A stretch of 51,155 bases of DNA from Candidatus Kuenenia stuttgartensis (lineage in GTDB: Bacteria; Planctomycetota; Planctomycetia; Planctomycetales; Planctomycetaceae): the NCBI GenBank assembly GCA_945861465.1, contig CAMAVB010000020.1:1-51155 (forward strand), written 5' to 3'. A program made the translations under genes and the position numbers. The number at the start of each line of letters is the position of its first letter. Within the stretch, counting starts at the first letter, position 1. This document shows, piece after piece, positions 7,900-15,738 of the stretch. The notes beneath the pieces were generated by a model. The model had not been told where the DNA came from. It saw only the letters and a program-made list of their open reading frames with translations, and did no database searches.

Positions 7900-9489
7900 A
7901 TGAATTCAAGACTATTCAGCTCATCTGTTTTCAGGATCGGCTTCGGCATTGCACTCCTTGCCATGCCGTTGGACGTTCTGGGGGAATTGAAGCTCCCGGC
8001 CATCATCAGTGATCACATGGTGCTGCAGCGAATGCAGGCCAATCCGATTTGGGGCTGGGACGACCCCGGCACTGAAGTCACAGTGACGTTCGGTGCCGAT
8101 GAGCAGGTGAAAAAAGCGAAGGCGGGTGACGATGGGAAATGGACGGTGAAACTGGACCCGCTCGACGCGAATTTTGCGCCGGCGACGATCGTGATCGAAG
8201 GTACCTCACGCCGTGAAATCACGGACGTGCTCGTCGGTGAAGTCTGGATGTGCTCCGGGCAATCAAACATGGGGATGACTCTGGCCGGTGATTGGAAGGC
8301 GGAAGTGGAATCTCTGAGTTCCAATCATCCCAACCTGCGGCTGATCAGCGTGCCGCGCGTGGGCACTCAGGAACTACAAACGGACTTCAAAGGCCAGTGG
8401 GAATCGGCAAATTCCAGCAACTGCCAGAGCTTCAGCGCCGTAGGATTCTTCTACGGACGCTATTTGCACGAAATCCTCGGTGTCCCGGTCGGCCTGATCA
8501 ACAATGCTTGGGGTGGCTCAGCCGCCGAAGCCTGGATTCGTCGTGATTCGTTGGAAAAAGATCCACGTTTCACGACTCTGATGGAAGGCTGGAAGCAGCG
8601 CGAGACGGAACTGCAGTCGGACGAAGCGAAAGCCAAATACGAAGTGGCCCTCGCCGCATGGAAGGAGAAGGCAGCGGAAGCCAAAGCGGCTGGCAAGCCT
8701 GCACCGCGTGCTCCCAGTTCGCCCGACAGTGTTCTTACCGGCAATCAACGGCCCGGCAATATCTTCGCCGGAGTCGTGCATCCGACTCTTGGATATGGAA
8801 TGAAGGGAGTGATCTGGTATCAGGGAGAAAGCAACGCCGGTCGTGCGTGGGAATACGCCCGACTGTTTCCTTACATGATTGAACAATGGCGCGCCGAATG
8901 GGGACAGGGTGACTTTCCGTTTTACTGGGTTCAGTTGGCGGATTATCAGGCGGAAGTCGATCAGCCCGGCGAAAGCGATTGGGCCGAATTACGTGAGTCT
9001 CAGACAAAGACGCTTTCGCTTTCAAACACGGGCGAAGCCGTCATTATAGATCTGGGAGAAGCGAACGACATCCATCCCAAAAACAAGTACGACGTTGCCG
9101 CTCGCCTTGTGCGCTGGGCGCTGGCGAAAGATTACGGCATGAAGAATATCGAACCGCAGAGTCCGACGTATCGGGAAATTCAGATCGCCGACAACAAGGT
9201 AACTCTGACGTTCGACCACGTCGCGGGAGGCTTGCGGACGGTCGATGTGAACGACGTGCGAGGCTTTGCCATTTGCGGTGAAGATCACAAATGGGTCCTG
9301 GCCGATGCGAAAATCACGGGCGGCGATACGATCGAGGTCTGGAGTGATGCGATATCCGCCCCCGTCGCAGTCCGCTACGCCTGGGCCAGCAATCCCGTCT
9401 GCAACGTCTGTTCAAAAGTCGGCCTGCCCCTGACTCCGTTCCGCACTGACGATTTTCCGATGACGACCAAGCCAGCGGAAGCCAGGTAG
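7900..9489 (+). CDS. Sialate O-acetylesterase-type carbohydrate esterase, exported
   Basis: A protein of 529 residues with a signal peptide (first ~28 residues). The order is that of the sialate O-acetylesterase (SASA, SGNH-like) family: an N-terminal strand-rich domain (LPAIISDHMVLQR, NPIWGWDDPG), then SGQSNM with the likely nucleophile S122, NNAWGGSAAEAW, GVIWYQGESNAGRA, and DIHPKNK supplying the catalytic histidine. It should remove acetyl groups from sialic acid or other polysaccharide sugars in the periplasm. A lysine/alanine-rich insert (about residues 230-280, EKAAEAKAAGKPAPRAP) separates the blocks. The TAG stop falls inside the GTAGGG start of the downstream repeat. The next gene, an oxidoreductase, follows 190 bp later on the same strand and may act on released sugars. 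Confidence 0.85.
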   Translation: MNSRLFSSSVFRIGFGIALLAMPLDVLGELKLPAIISDHMVLQRMQANPIWGWDDPGTEVTVTFGADEQVKKAKAGDDGKWTVKLDPLDANFAPATIVIEGTSRREITDVLVGEVWMCSGQSNMGMTLAGDWKAEVESLSSNHPNLRLISVPRVGTQELQTDFKGQWESANSSNCQSFSAVGFFYGRYLHEILGVPVGLINNAWGGSAAEAWIRRDSLEKDPRFTTLMEGWKQRETELQSDEAKAKYEVALAAWKEKAAEAKAAGKPAPRAPSSPDSVLTGNQRPGNIFAGVVHPTLGYGMKGVIWYQGESNAGRAWEYARLFPYMIEQWRAEWGQGDFPFYWVQLADYQAEVDQPGESDWAELRESQTKTLSLSNTGEAVIIDLGEANDIHPKNKYDVAARLVRWALAKDYGMKNIEPQSPTYREIQIADNKVTLTFDHVAGGLRTVDVNDVRGFAICGEDHKWVLADAKITGGDTIEVWSDAISAPVAVRYAWASNPVCNVCSKVGLPLTPFRTDDFPMTTKPAEAR

Positions 9490-9563
9490 GGTGTGACAAG
9501 CAACGCGCAGGCACACCGAATCACAAACATGGTGTGCCTGCGCTGGCGCTCGTCACACCCTAC
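9486..9563. repeat. Double-hairpin palindrome, GTGTG stem subfamily, overlapping a stop codon
   Basis: It has the same design as 7490-7568, but the stem is GGTGTG/CACACC in both arms (loop ACAAGCAACGCGCAGG). The terminal GTAGGG contributes the TAG stop codon of the esterase (9487-9489). The right flank AAATTCACAAACTGGCC matches the flank of the 7490 element, and in part the right end of the 37066 element. Confidence 0.85.
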
Positions 9564-9679
9564 AAATTCACAAACTGGCCAACCGTGCCTGGCGCTGTCC
9601 GTCAGTTGACCTGTGGTCGTGCAATCGTCAGTATTGATCTTCACGAGACGTAAATCCCACCCATTAACGGAAGAATCGT

Positions 9680-11032
9680 ATGGTAAGCAAAGCCACAAAC
9701 CGACGTAACTTTCTTCGAACCGCAGGAGCGACGGCTGCGACGTTTACGATCCTGAAGGCCGGGTCGGCGCGCACGTACGCGGCGAACGAGACTCTGAACA
9801 TCGCATCGATCGGAGCTGGAGGACAGGCGGCGGGCGATATTCAGGCAGTGGCGTCCCAGAACATCGTCGCCTTGTGCGATGTCGATCAGGATCGCGCTGC
9901 GGGCATGTTCAATAGATTTCCGAAAGCCAGACAGTTTAAAGACTACCGGGTGATGCTGCAGGAGATGGAATCGCAGATTGATGCGGTGATTGTCGGCACG
10001 CCCGATCATCATCACTTTCATGCGTCGATGGCCGCCATTCGACTGGGAAAGCATGTGTACTGCGAAAAGCCGCTGACACATTCCGTGTGGGAAGCCAGAG
10101 AAGTCACGCTGGCAGCCCGCAAAGCCGGTGTGGCGACGCAGATGGGTAACCAGGCTCAGGCGACTGAGCAGACACGCATTGTCCAGGAATTCGTGATGGA
10201 CAATGCCATCGGACAGATCCGTGAAGCGCATATCTGGACCGATCGTCCTTCGCGAGGACTGTTCGAAGAATACTGGCCGCAGGGCGTTTCGCGTCCCGCC
10301 GACACACCGGAAGTCCCCGGCACACTGTCATGGGACCTGTGGCTTGGTCCGGCCCCGGAACGGCCGTATCATTCGGCCTACCTGCCTGCAAAGTGGCGTG
10401 GCTGGTGGGATTTTGGAACGGGGGCACTCGGCGATATCGCCTGTCACTACTTCGATCCGGTTTTCCGAGCACTCAAGCTGGGGGCGCCGACCAGTGTTGA
10501 GGCTTCTTCAACGCGCGTGAACACGGAATCCTATCCCGTCGGTTCGATGATTACCTTTCAATTTCCAGCGCGGGGCAACATGGTGCCCGTGAGACTTGTC
10601 TGGTACGACGGTGGCCTTCGACCGCCACGACCGGTGGCCATTAAAGACGGTGATGTCATGGGCACGAATGGACTGTTGTTGATCGGCGAGGACGATGCGG
10701 TGCTGATGTCCGACTGGAACAACTGGCGGATGTATCCCGATGAGCGCGCGAAGCAATACGGCACACCACCAGTCAAGCTGCCTCGATCTGCGGGCCATCA
10801 TCAGGAATGGATCGACGCCTGCAAGGGCGGACCGGCAGCTGGTTCAAATTTCGACTGGGCTGGCCCGATGACCGAAACGATCCTGCTGGGAAATGTGGCT
10901 CTGCGTTCACAGCTTCGCGAAGATCTGACGCAAACGAAACTGGAATGGGATGCCGCAAAGCTGGGGTTCACAAACCATGATGCAGCGAATCAGTTTCTGC
11001 GGAGGGAATATCGCAAAGGCTGGGGCGTTTGA
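9680..11032 (+). CDS. Gfo/Idh/MocA-family oxidoreductase with Tat signal
   Basis: A protein of 450 residues. A twin-arginine signal (RRNFLRTAG, residues 8-16) is followed by an NAD(P)-binding Rossmann fold (IASIGAGGQAAGD, about 41-53), CDVD, VGTPDHHH and the family EKP motif at 129-131. The C-terminal half (GTLSWDLWLGPAPERPYH, KWRGWWDFGTGALGDIACH) matches the large planctomycete subfamily of exported Gfo/Idh/MocA proteins. These oxidise or reduce sugar derivatives; the substrate cannot be told from sequence. GGAAG sits 6 nt before the ATG. It lies downstream of the esterase and converges on the next gene with 7 bp between stops. Confidence 0.88.
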   Translation: MVSKATNRRNFLRTAGATAATFTILKAGSARTYAANETLNIASIGAGGQAAGDIQAVASQNIVALCDVDQDRAAGMFNRFPKARQFKDYRVMLQEMESQIDAVIVGTPDHHHFHASMAAIRLGKHVYCEKPLTHSVWEAREVTLAARKAGVATQMGNQAQATEQTRIVQEFVMDNAIGQIREAHIWTDRPSRGLFEEYWPQGVSRPADTPEVPGTLSWDLWLGPAPERPYHSAYLPAKWRGWWDFGTGALGDIACHYFDPVFRALKLGAPTSVEASSTRVNTESYPVGSMITFQFPARGNMVPVRLVWYDGGLRPPRPVAIKDGDVMGTNGLLLIGEDDAVLMSDWNNWRMYPDERAKQYGTPPVKLPRSAGHHQEWIDACKGGPAAGSNFDWAGPMTETILLGNVALRSQLREDLTQTKLEWDAAKLGFTNHDAANQFLRREYRKGWGV

Positions 11033-11039
11033 CGGGCAT

Positions 11040-12431
11040 TCACTTCGACAGCCGGTCCAGCACGTTCCGCGTGATTTTCACGACTGCTGGATCGTTGCCG
11101 CGCAGGCCATGAGCCCAGTCGGTGGTGCCAGCAGTGACCACAGTGCCTCCCTGAGTGTAAATCCCAAGCACGGCGGCACCGACGCGGTCGCTGGGAAAAC
11201 GGTCGTACCATAAGCAGTCATCGGGTGCCCATTGCGCAGGGCAGGAACCGAGGATCGTGAACGATTTGGGTGTACCGTCCTTATGGGTTGGAGACGGCAC
11301 TCCGTCCTGCCACGTCATTTCGCAGCCGTCGCATTCGTAGCCTACAATTGTGTCAATGCCGCCGAAGCGGTCGTCGCGCTTGAGATTTGTTCCCTCGAAG
11401 AGCCAATGGTCAGGGCGATGCACGATGAACGAAGCAGGGCCATCCATGAACTGTCCGTGGCTGCGATGGTAGCCGCCCCACAGGAATCCGACGCCCGTCA
11501 GCTGGTTTTCCGGTCGCTCGACCAGATGATGGCTCCAGATCGTGCTGAGTAGTTTATGATCGCCTTTCCGATACAGCGGATCAACGTTATTCCACTGTTT
11601 CCAGCACGTCAGCGAACGTCCGTTGTCCTCGCTGCGGACCTGCCAGCAGCAGGTGTTGCCGCTGAAGAACGCGACATTGCCGCCGTCTGCAATGTACTTT
11701 TCAAGATGGTCACGCATTGGCGATGACCAGTATTCGTCGTGGCCGACACTCAGCACAAGGCGGTATTGTTTCAGGATCTCCGGATGGAATTCAAGGTCGC
11801 TGTTGACGGCGTAGTCGATGACATATCCGTTAGTCTCGGCCCATTTGACAAAGGGCAATTCCCAGTTCGAGTATTGAGACTGCAGCGGACGATCGAACGA
11901 AACGCGATGTCCCTGCAAACCGTCGCGGTCGTGATACGCATACAGGCTATGACCACCCCAGTTCGTGTAAGCGTTGTAAGTATTGGTTGACAGCTGCAGC
12001 AGGATCTTTGTGTTCTTGCCCGGCTCAGCCGAGCGCACGACAAACTGCACAGCACTGCGCGTCTCGTTCTCGCCGTGCTTCAGAATCAGCGTGGCTGCGT
12101 AGCATCCGCTTTTCCAGTCGTTGGGGATCGTCATCGTGAATGTCACTGGCCAGTTGCAGCCATGTGACGATGCGCGATCGGGAATCGGATGAGTGGCACA
12201 GGCAATTTCGTGTCTTTCGAACACGGTCTCGTTGATTCCGCCCAGCCGCTCGATGAGCATTCGCACACTGGCTCCACTGCTCGACAAGTGAAACGAGATT
12301 TCCTCCCCCGGCACACAACTCAGCCGATTGGCATAGCCGAGCACAAATGGAGCGGCGGGCTGTTGCTGATCTGCAACAGTCGGGGCACCCGCCAGCAGCC
12401 CGAGCAGGATCCAGCAGTATGTCGTTCGCAT
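11040..12431 (-). CDS. Exported N,N-dimethylformamidase beta-subunit-like protein
   Basis: A protein of about 463 residues with a signal peptide (MRTTYCWILLGLLAGAPTVA). An early beta-sandwich region (about 30-130) precedes a domain resembling the C-terminal part of the N,N-dimethylformamidase large subunit: SGCYAATLILKHGENE, LQLSTNTYNAYTNWGGHSLY, YRLVLSVGHDEYWSSPMRDHLEKY and GGNVAFFSGNTCCWQ. In that family the GHDEYWS segment is part of an amidohydrolase-like fold, but the real substrate of this planctomycete branch is unknown. The ATG at 12431 is chosen because GGAAGAA lies just before it; an upstream in-frame start would add 19 poorly fitting residues. A dispersed element separates it from the upstream phosphoesterase gene. 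Confidence 0.75.
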   Translation of the reverse strand: MRTTYCWILLGLLAGAPTVADQQQPAAPFVLGYANRLSCVPGEEISFHLSSSGASVRMLIERLGGINETVFERHEIACATHPIPDRASSHGCNWPVTFTMTIPNDWKSGCYAATLILKHGENETRSAVQFVVRSAEPGKNTKILLQLSTNTYNAYTNWGGHSLYAYHDRDGLQGHRVSFDRPLQSQYSNWELPFVKWAETNGYVIDYAVNSDLEFHPEILKQYRLVLSVGHDEYWSSPMRDHLEKYIADGGNVAFFSGNTCCWQVRSEDNGRSLTCWKQWNNVDPLYRKGDHKLLSTIWSHHLVERPENQLTGVGFLWGGYHRSHGQFMDGPASFIVHRPDHWLFEGTNLKRDDRFGGIDTIVGYECDGCEMTWQDGVPSPTHKDGTPKSFTILGSCPAQWAPDDCLWYDRFPSDRVGAAVLGIYTQGGTVVTAGTTDWAHGLRGNDPAVVKITRNVLDRLSK

Positions 12432-12457
12432 GTGATTCTTCCTTCGAAGCGATTGAG

Positions 12458-12563
12458 TTAGGACCGCTCTAGAAATAATTGACCGCATCCTCCTCTCCCC
12501 CGGAAGGGGAGAGGGCAGAGTGAGGGGTATAAAAAGAGACAGTTATTTCTCGAGCGGTCCTTA
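12458..12563. repeat. MITE-like element with AGGACCGCTCnAGAAATAA termini
   Basis: The termini are inverted: TAGGACCGCTCTAGAAATAA on the left, and the complement of AAGGACCGCTCGAGAAATAA on the right. The core contains CTCCCCCGGAAGGGGAG. The right end supplies the TAA stop of the phosphoesterase gene (12561-12563, complement strand). A half copy is at 20491-20560. The termini match those of the GGCACG double-hairpin family. Confidence 0.8.
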
Positions 12564-13457
12564 CTGACCGGACCCCGCAATTCGACGATCAAACACAAAG
12601 GGTTCGGTCGGATGATCTGTCACCGTGACTTTGAGTGGTGGCGCAATACCGCCCTGGTCCACTTGCACGCGCAGAATATTTTTCGCGGCAAACGGGCGAT
12701 CGTGAATCCAGCGATGACCGTCGCCGTGCAGGTAAAGAACAGGCTTGCCGAACTTCTGAGCGTCGACACTGAGCGGATCGAAGAAATCTGCGTGCATCGC
12801 GGTCGGCTTCGCATGTCCAAAGATCACCAGGCTGCTGGCCTCATCGCCAAACTGACTCAGGTTACGTCGAACCCAGTCCAGGCACGCGCCATGGCGTTGC
12901 TTCCATTCGGCTGCGTCGTGAATGCGACCGCCAACAATATTGATTCCGACAAACAGCACACCGTTCTTTGCAAACGAAAAATTCTCTTCGCGTTCCAGTT
13001 GTCGAAATACGTGAAGGTGATGCTGCCAGCGTTGATCGAACCGCATGAAGTGTTTTCTCCAGTGCGACCAGGCCTGAATCGGGTCAGGATCAACACAGTC
13101 GTTCCACTCGTTGTCGCCGGGAATAATAAAAACCGGGGCGGCGGCCTTGCTGAGCATGTCTGCGACCTTCACATACACAGCTTCATGGCACGGTGATCCG
13201 CCGCCTTTGATGTCACCGACATGGACCACGAATTCCGCGTCGTGTGGGAGTTCGGAAATTTGCTGCGGAAGCAGAACATCGTCTGCCGGGGTGTAGGGAA
13301 CGTCTCCCATCACATAGATTGTGAGTCGATTCTGAACCTCCTTCACAGAGGGTTCATCAGCGAGTCCATTCGAGCCTGAGCCTTGGCAGTCCCTGATCCT
13401 GCAGTTCGTAGCTGCGATCAAAACCACCAGCACCAGACATGTAAAGAAAAGTCTCAT
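12561..13457 (-). CDS. Exported calcineurin-like metallophosphoesterase
   Basis: A protein of 298 residues with a hydrophobic N-terminal segment (LFFTCLVLVVLIAATNC) that may be a signal peptide or lipoprotein signal. The phosphoesterase motifs are in order: YVMGDVPY, HVGDIKGGG, IPGDNEWND (the GDNE variant of GNHD), FGHAKPT and LHGDGH. By family it should hydrolyse phosphoesters in the periplasm using two metal ions; the substrate is unknown. Its ATG overlaps the TGA of the upstream ferritin-like gene (ATGA), so the two are translationally coupled. The stop codon lies in the terminus of a dispersed repeat. Confidence 0.8.
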   Translation of the reverse strand: MRLFFTCLVLVVLIAATNCRIRDCQGSGSNGLADEPSVKEVQNRLTIYVMGDVPYTPADDVLLPQQISELPHDAEFVVHVGDIKGGGSPCHEAVYVKVADMLSKAAAPVFIIPGDNEWNDCVDPDPIQAWSHWRKHFMRFDQRWQHHLHVFRQLEREENFSFAKNGVLFVGINIVGGRIHDAAEWKQRHGACLDWVRRNLSQFGDEASSLVIFGHAKPTAMHADFFDPLSVDAQKFGKPVLYLHGDGHRWIHDRPFAAKNILRVQVDQGGIAPPLKVTVTDHPTEPFVFDRRIAGSGQ

Positions 13458-13915
13458 CCTTCGTACTCAGAGAGAAAGCCCATAAACTCGCGACGGTGTT
13501 CTTCTTCGTCACCCAGTGCTGTGATGCAAAGATCCTGCGTCACATAGTCAAAGCCATCGCACAGTTGAATGATTTTCGAATACTGAGCAATCGCGGCGTC
13601 TTCGGCGATGATGACGCCCTTGATGATGGCAACAACGTCCGTCATCTTCTTCGGAGGCTGCAGGCTGTCCTGTCGTGCCACAAACGACGCACTGCCAGGA
13701 ACGATTCCCCCGACCGTCTTGATGCGTTTCGCCAGCAACTGAGCATGCATCATTTCGGCCGCGATGTCGGCCTGCAGCGACGACTTGATCTCTTCCGCCC
13801 GGACGCCGTCCAGATTGATGGAGCAGGCGATGTAGTTCATCACCGTTTCCATCTCCATCCAGTACGCGATACAAAGTTCCGAGATGATCGTGTTTCGTTT
13901 TTCCTGATCGGACAT
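13454..13915 (-). CDS. Ferritin-like diiron protein
   Basis: A protein of about 153 residues predicted as a four-helix bundle. Candidate diiron ligands are E and H in the ferritin spacing: ELCIAYWMEMETVMNY (helix A), AAEMMHAQLLAKRI (helix B, ExxH-like), IAEDAAIAQYSKII (helix C) and GDEEEHRREFMGFL (helix D, ExxH). It resembles bacterioferritin/Dps-like or ferritin-like DUF proteins and could bind iron or protect against oxidants; neither is proven. An in-frame GTG lies 9 nt upstream (13924), but the ATG at 13915 with GAGAG before it is preferred. First gene of a two-gene unit with the exported phosphoesterase. Confidence 0.75.
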   Translation of the reverse strand: MSDQEKRNTIISELCIAYWMEMETVMNYIACSINLDGVRAEEIKSSLQADIAAEMMHAQLLAKRIKTVGGIVPGSASFVARQDSLQPPKKMTDVVAIIKGVIIAEDAAIAQYSKIIQLCDGFDYVTQDLCITALGDEEEHRREFMGFLSEYEG

Positions 13916-14002
13916 GACTCTCACTTTCGATTTCTGATTCTACATAGACAATGGACGCGGGACGTCAATCACGTTTGCGTTAATGCACCATCAACGGTGC
14001 CT

Positions 14003-14083
14003 CGATGTGTGCCACTGGCTCTGCCAGTGTTCTTCATCGGCATGAAACACTGGCAGAGCCAGTGGCACACAACCCATCAATGA
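14003..14083. repeat. TGTGCCACTGGCTCTGCCAG palindrome (copy 1 of 3)
   Basis: The left arm GTGTGCCACTGGCTCTGCCA and its complement flank a short variable centre. Each arm folds on itself as CACTGGC/GCCAGTG. Other copies are at 27561-27667 and 31891-32001, where outer ends TGTCA...TTGATG and CATCAAT...TGACA extend the symmetry. Confidence 0.85.
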
Positions 14084-14135
14084 CAATGCACTGGCCGAGA
14101 TGTTTGAAATCCAGCATCAGCATTATAGTCATCAT

Positions 14136-14290
14136 CCCTCCCTTAAACCACTGGCGTGGACTTAAGGCGAGCGGGGGATGTCAATCCCCTGATTTGTCGC
14201 GGATGATGCGGAAATCAGGGCACTTACGTACCCCGGTCGCCTTTGGAATTCCTTAAGTCCACGCCATCCCCCCTTAAACCACTGGCGTTG
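14136..14290. repeat. Nested inverted repeat around TGGCGTGGACTTAAGG
   Basis: TGGCGTGGACTTAAGGCGA on the left pairs with the complement of CGCC...CCTTAAGTCCACGCCA on the right. Inside is AATCCCCTGATTT facing AAATCAGGG. CTTAAACCACTGGCG occurs directly at both ends as a direct repeat. No coding potential was seen in 13925-14296. Confidence 0.7.
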
Positions 14291-14296
14291 GCGCAT

Positions 14297-14339
14297 AAAA
14301 AAAGGCCGATCGGATTGAATTGAATCCGATGGCCTTTTT
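14297..14339 (-). terminator. Intrinsic terminator of the hairpin RNA
   Basis: GGCCGATCGGATT and AATCCGATGGCC form a 12 bp stem with one bulge and a six-base loop, flanked by seven A on one side and five T on the other. On the minus strand the stem is followed by TTTTTTT, so it best ends leftward transcription; it is weaker for the plus strand. Confidence 0.85.
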
Positions 14340-14557
14340 CAAGGAGCGAGGTTTCTCAGGCACTCGCTCAAATACACGGGCTCGTTTCTCAGGCGAGCCA
14401 TCGTCTCTCACAATACTGCGTTCTCAGGGCAGTACGCTGCTTCATCAGGGCAGCTGTTGGGCTCAAGGATCTCACTCCGAGCCCGGTCTCTCTCTCGAAA
14501 GAAGAGTTAAGCAAGGTCCGTGCCATTCGAGCTTCAAAGACTGTGGGAGACCGACTC
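14297..14557 (-). ncRNA. Candidate structured RNA: serial hairpins with repeated CCTGAGAAA loops
   Basis: Read on the minus strand, five hairpins precede the terminator: 14484-14459 (GGGCTC/GAGCCC), 14454-14436 (GCTGC/GCAGC), 14434-14414 (TACTGC/GCAGTA), 14399-14379 (GGCTCG/CGAGCC) and 14369-14344 (GAGCGAG/CTCGCTC). The last four carry loops CCTGATGAA, CCTGAGAAC, CCTGAGAAA and tgCCTGAGAAAc. Stem sequences differ while the loop is kept, as expected for a repeated binding site in an RNA. A longer-range pairing (CGGTCTC near 14550 with GAGACCG near 14486) may close the 5' domain. No reading frame fits and no Rfam class I know matches. The 5' end and promoter are not resolved. It is back to back with tadA. 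Confidence 0.7.
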
Positions 14558-14752
14558 CGACATGTTCTGGAAATCACGAAAACGCCTGAATTTCATGGGA
14601 TTTACGGCATATCCAGAATTTTCGAGCCGCATTCCGGAAGTGTTCCATAACCATGATTCGTCGAACGGTTTTGAATTTCTTACAATACTTCGTCGTTGCA
14701 ATGTTTACAAAATTGCAATTTTTCAGTTCTGTTTTTACCAGGATCGCTGCCA

Positions 14753-15244
14753 GTGTCCGACGCTCTGCTGTCTCATCCCTTTACGCCTCACGAATTCTGG
14801 ATGAGGAAAGCGTTGGATCAGGCCATCGTGGCGTTTGATCAGGGGGAAGTTCCGGTTGGTGCGATTATCGTGCATGACGAGAAAATCATAGCCGAAGCCT
14901 GCAACCAGCGCGAGATGCTGAATGATCCGACGGCCCATGCGGAAATGATCGCGATCACGCAGGCAGCCGAAGTACTGCAGACCTGGAGATTGCTTGATTG
15001 CACGCTGTATGTCACGCTTGAACCGTGTCCGATGTGTGCCGGGGCGATCGTGCAAGCCAGAATTCCGCGCGTGATTTATGGGGCAACCGATCCCAAGGCA
15101 GGTGCCTGCCATACGTTGTTCAGTCTGACGTCCGACATTCGACTCAACCATCAGGCGGCAGTGCTGGGTGGCGTCATGCAGGAGGACTGCCGCGCAATTC
15201 TTCAGGAATTTTTTCGGCAACAGCGCGCACTCGGAAAGAAATAG
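14753..15244 (+). CDS. tadA: tRNA adenosine(34) deaminase
   Basis: A protein of 163 residues, the usual TadA length, when started at the GTG at 14753, which has AGGA 9 nt upstream. The longer frame from 14696 would add 19 unrelated residues. The deaminase zinc site is complete: H62-A-E64 and P-C92-P-M-C95, with E64 as proton shuttle. The family signatures [35 protein letters not shown] and [17 protein letters not shown] are clear. It converts A34 of tRNA-Arg(ACG) to inosine. No cotranscribed neighbour; the hairpin RNA is divergent. Confidence 0.95.
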   Translation: MSDALLSHPFTPHEFWMRKALDQAIVAFDQGEVPVGAIIVHDEKIIAEACNQREMLNDPTAHAEMIAITQAAEVLQTWRLLDCTLYVTLEPCPMCAGAIVQARIPRVIYGATDPKAGACHTLFSLTSDIRLNHQAAVLGGVMQEDCRAILQEFFRQQRALGKK

Positions 15245-15738
15245 ATGTCCGTCTTTGCCGCTACCTGAATTATGCGGCGAGCGAAACCGCGTTGAGACAC
15301 GTCAGACATGCCGATCGCCATGCCTGATCGGCGAAAACTGCCGATCCTGAGCCCTGTTTTGCAGTGCTTCGTGCCCCGCCCTGCAGAGCTGTCGAATAAT
15401 TGCAATCAAAACTTTAAGAGGTATTGACCCAAAATTTGAGTTGGGATAAATCTCCCCTCGCACGCAACGGGTTTCCCGGCAGATTCAGCCAAACCGATGC
15501 GACTCCCTTCCAAATCCTCCTGTTCATCACGCACTGTCTGTTGATCTGCTTCCTTGCAGAAAATCAAACAAGCGTCCTGTCTTACCTCAGTGGTTTCAGA
15601 CGCACCGCAATCCCGCTTCAGCCGCACTGAAGCAGACTGCATTGCAAAACTGACACCAGAACCCGTCTCATCCGCCGGCTGGCAGTTTATTGTCAAACTG
15701 TGTGCAGGCTCGTGATCCTTTCTTCAGGGAAGAAGCTC
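15245..15738. other. Non-coding gap upstream of the Val/Thr-rich surface protein gene
   Basis: A 494 bp gap with no convincing gene on either strand and no member of the repeat families noted elsewhere, which makes it unusual for this window. It presumably holds the promoter and a long leader for the next gene. Confidence 0.5.
15424..15452 (+). promoter_or_regulatory. Possible sigma-70-type promoter
   Basis: TTGACC, a 17-base spacer, then TAAATC. The -35 box matches five of six consensus bases; the -10 is weak. It would give a leader of about 280 nt before the gene at 15739. Weak evidence. Confidence 0.25.

Noticed and set aside
14414-14434. TPP riboswitch (contains CTGAGA)
   Set aside because: Only the short word matches; other conserved TPP elements are missing, the word recurs three times, and no thiamin gene is downstream.
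14436-14454. Hammerhead ribozyme (contains CTGATGA)
   Set aside because: The CTGATGA sits inside a simple hairpin loop; there is no helix II and GAAA in the right places and no helix I/III closing pairs. The neighbouring loops CCTGAGAA show it belongs to the repeated-loop set.
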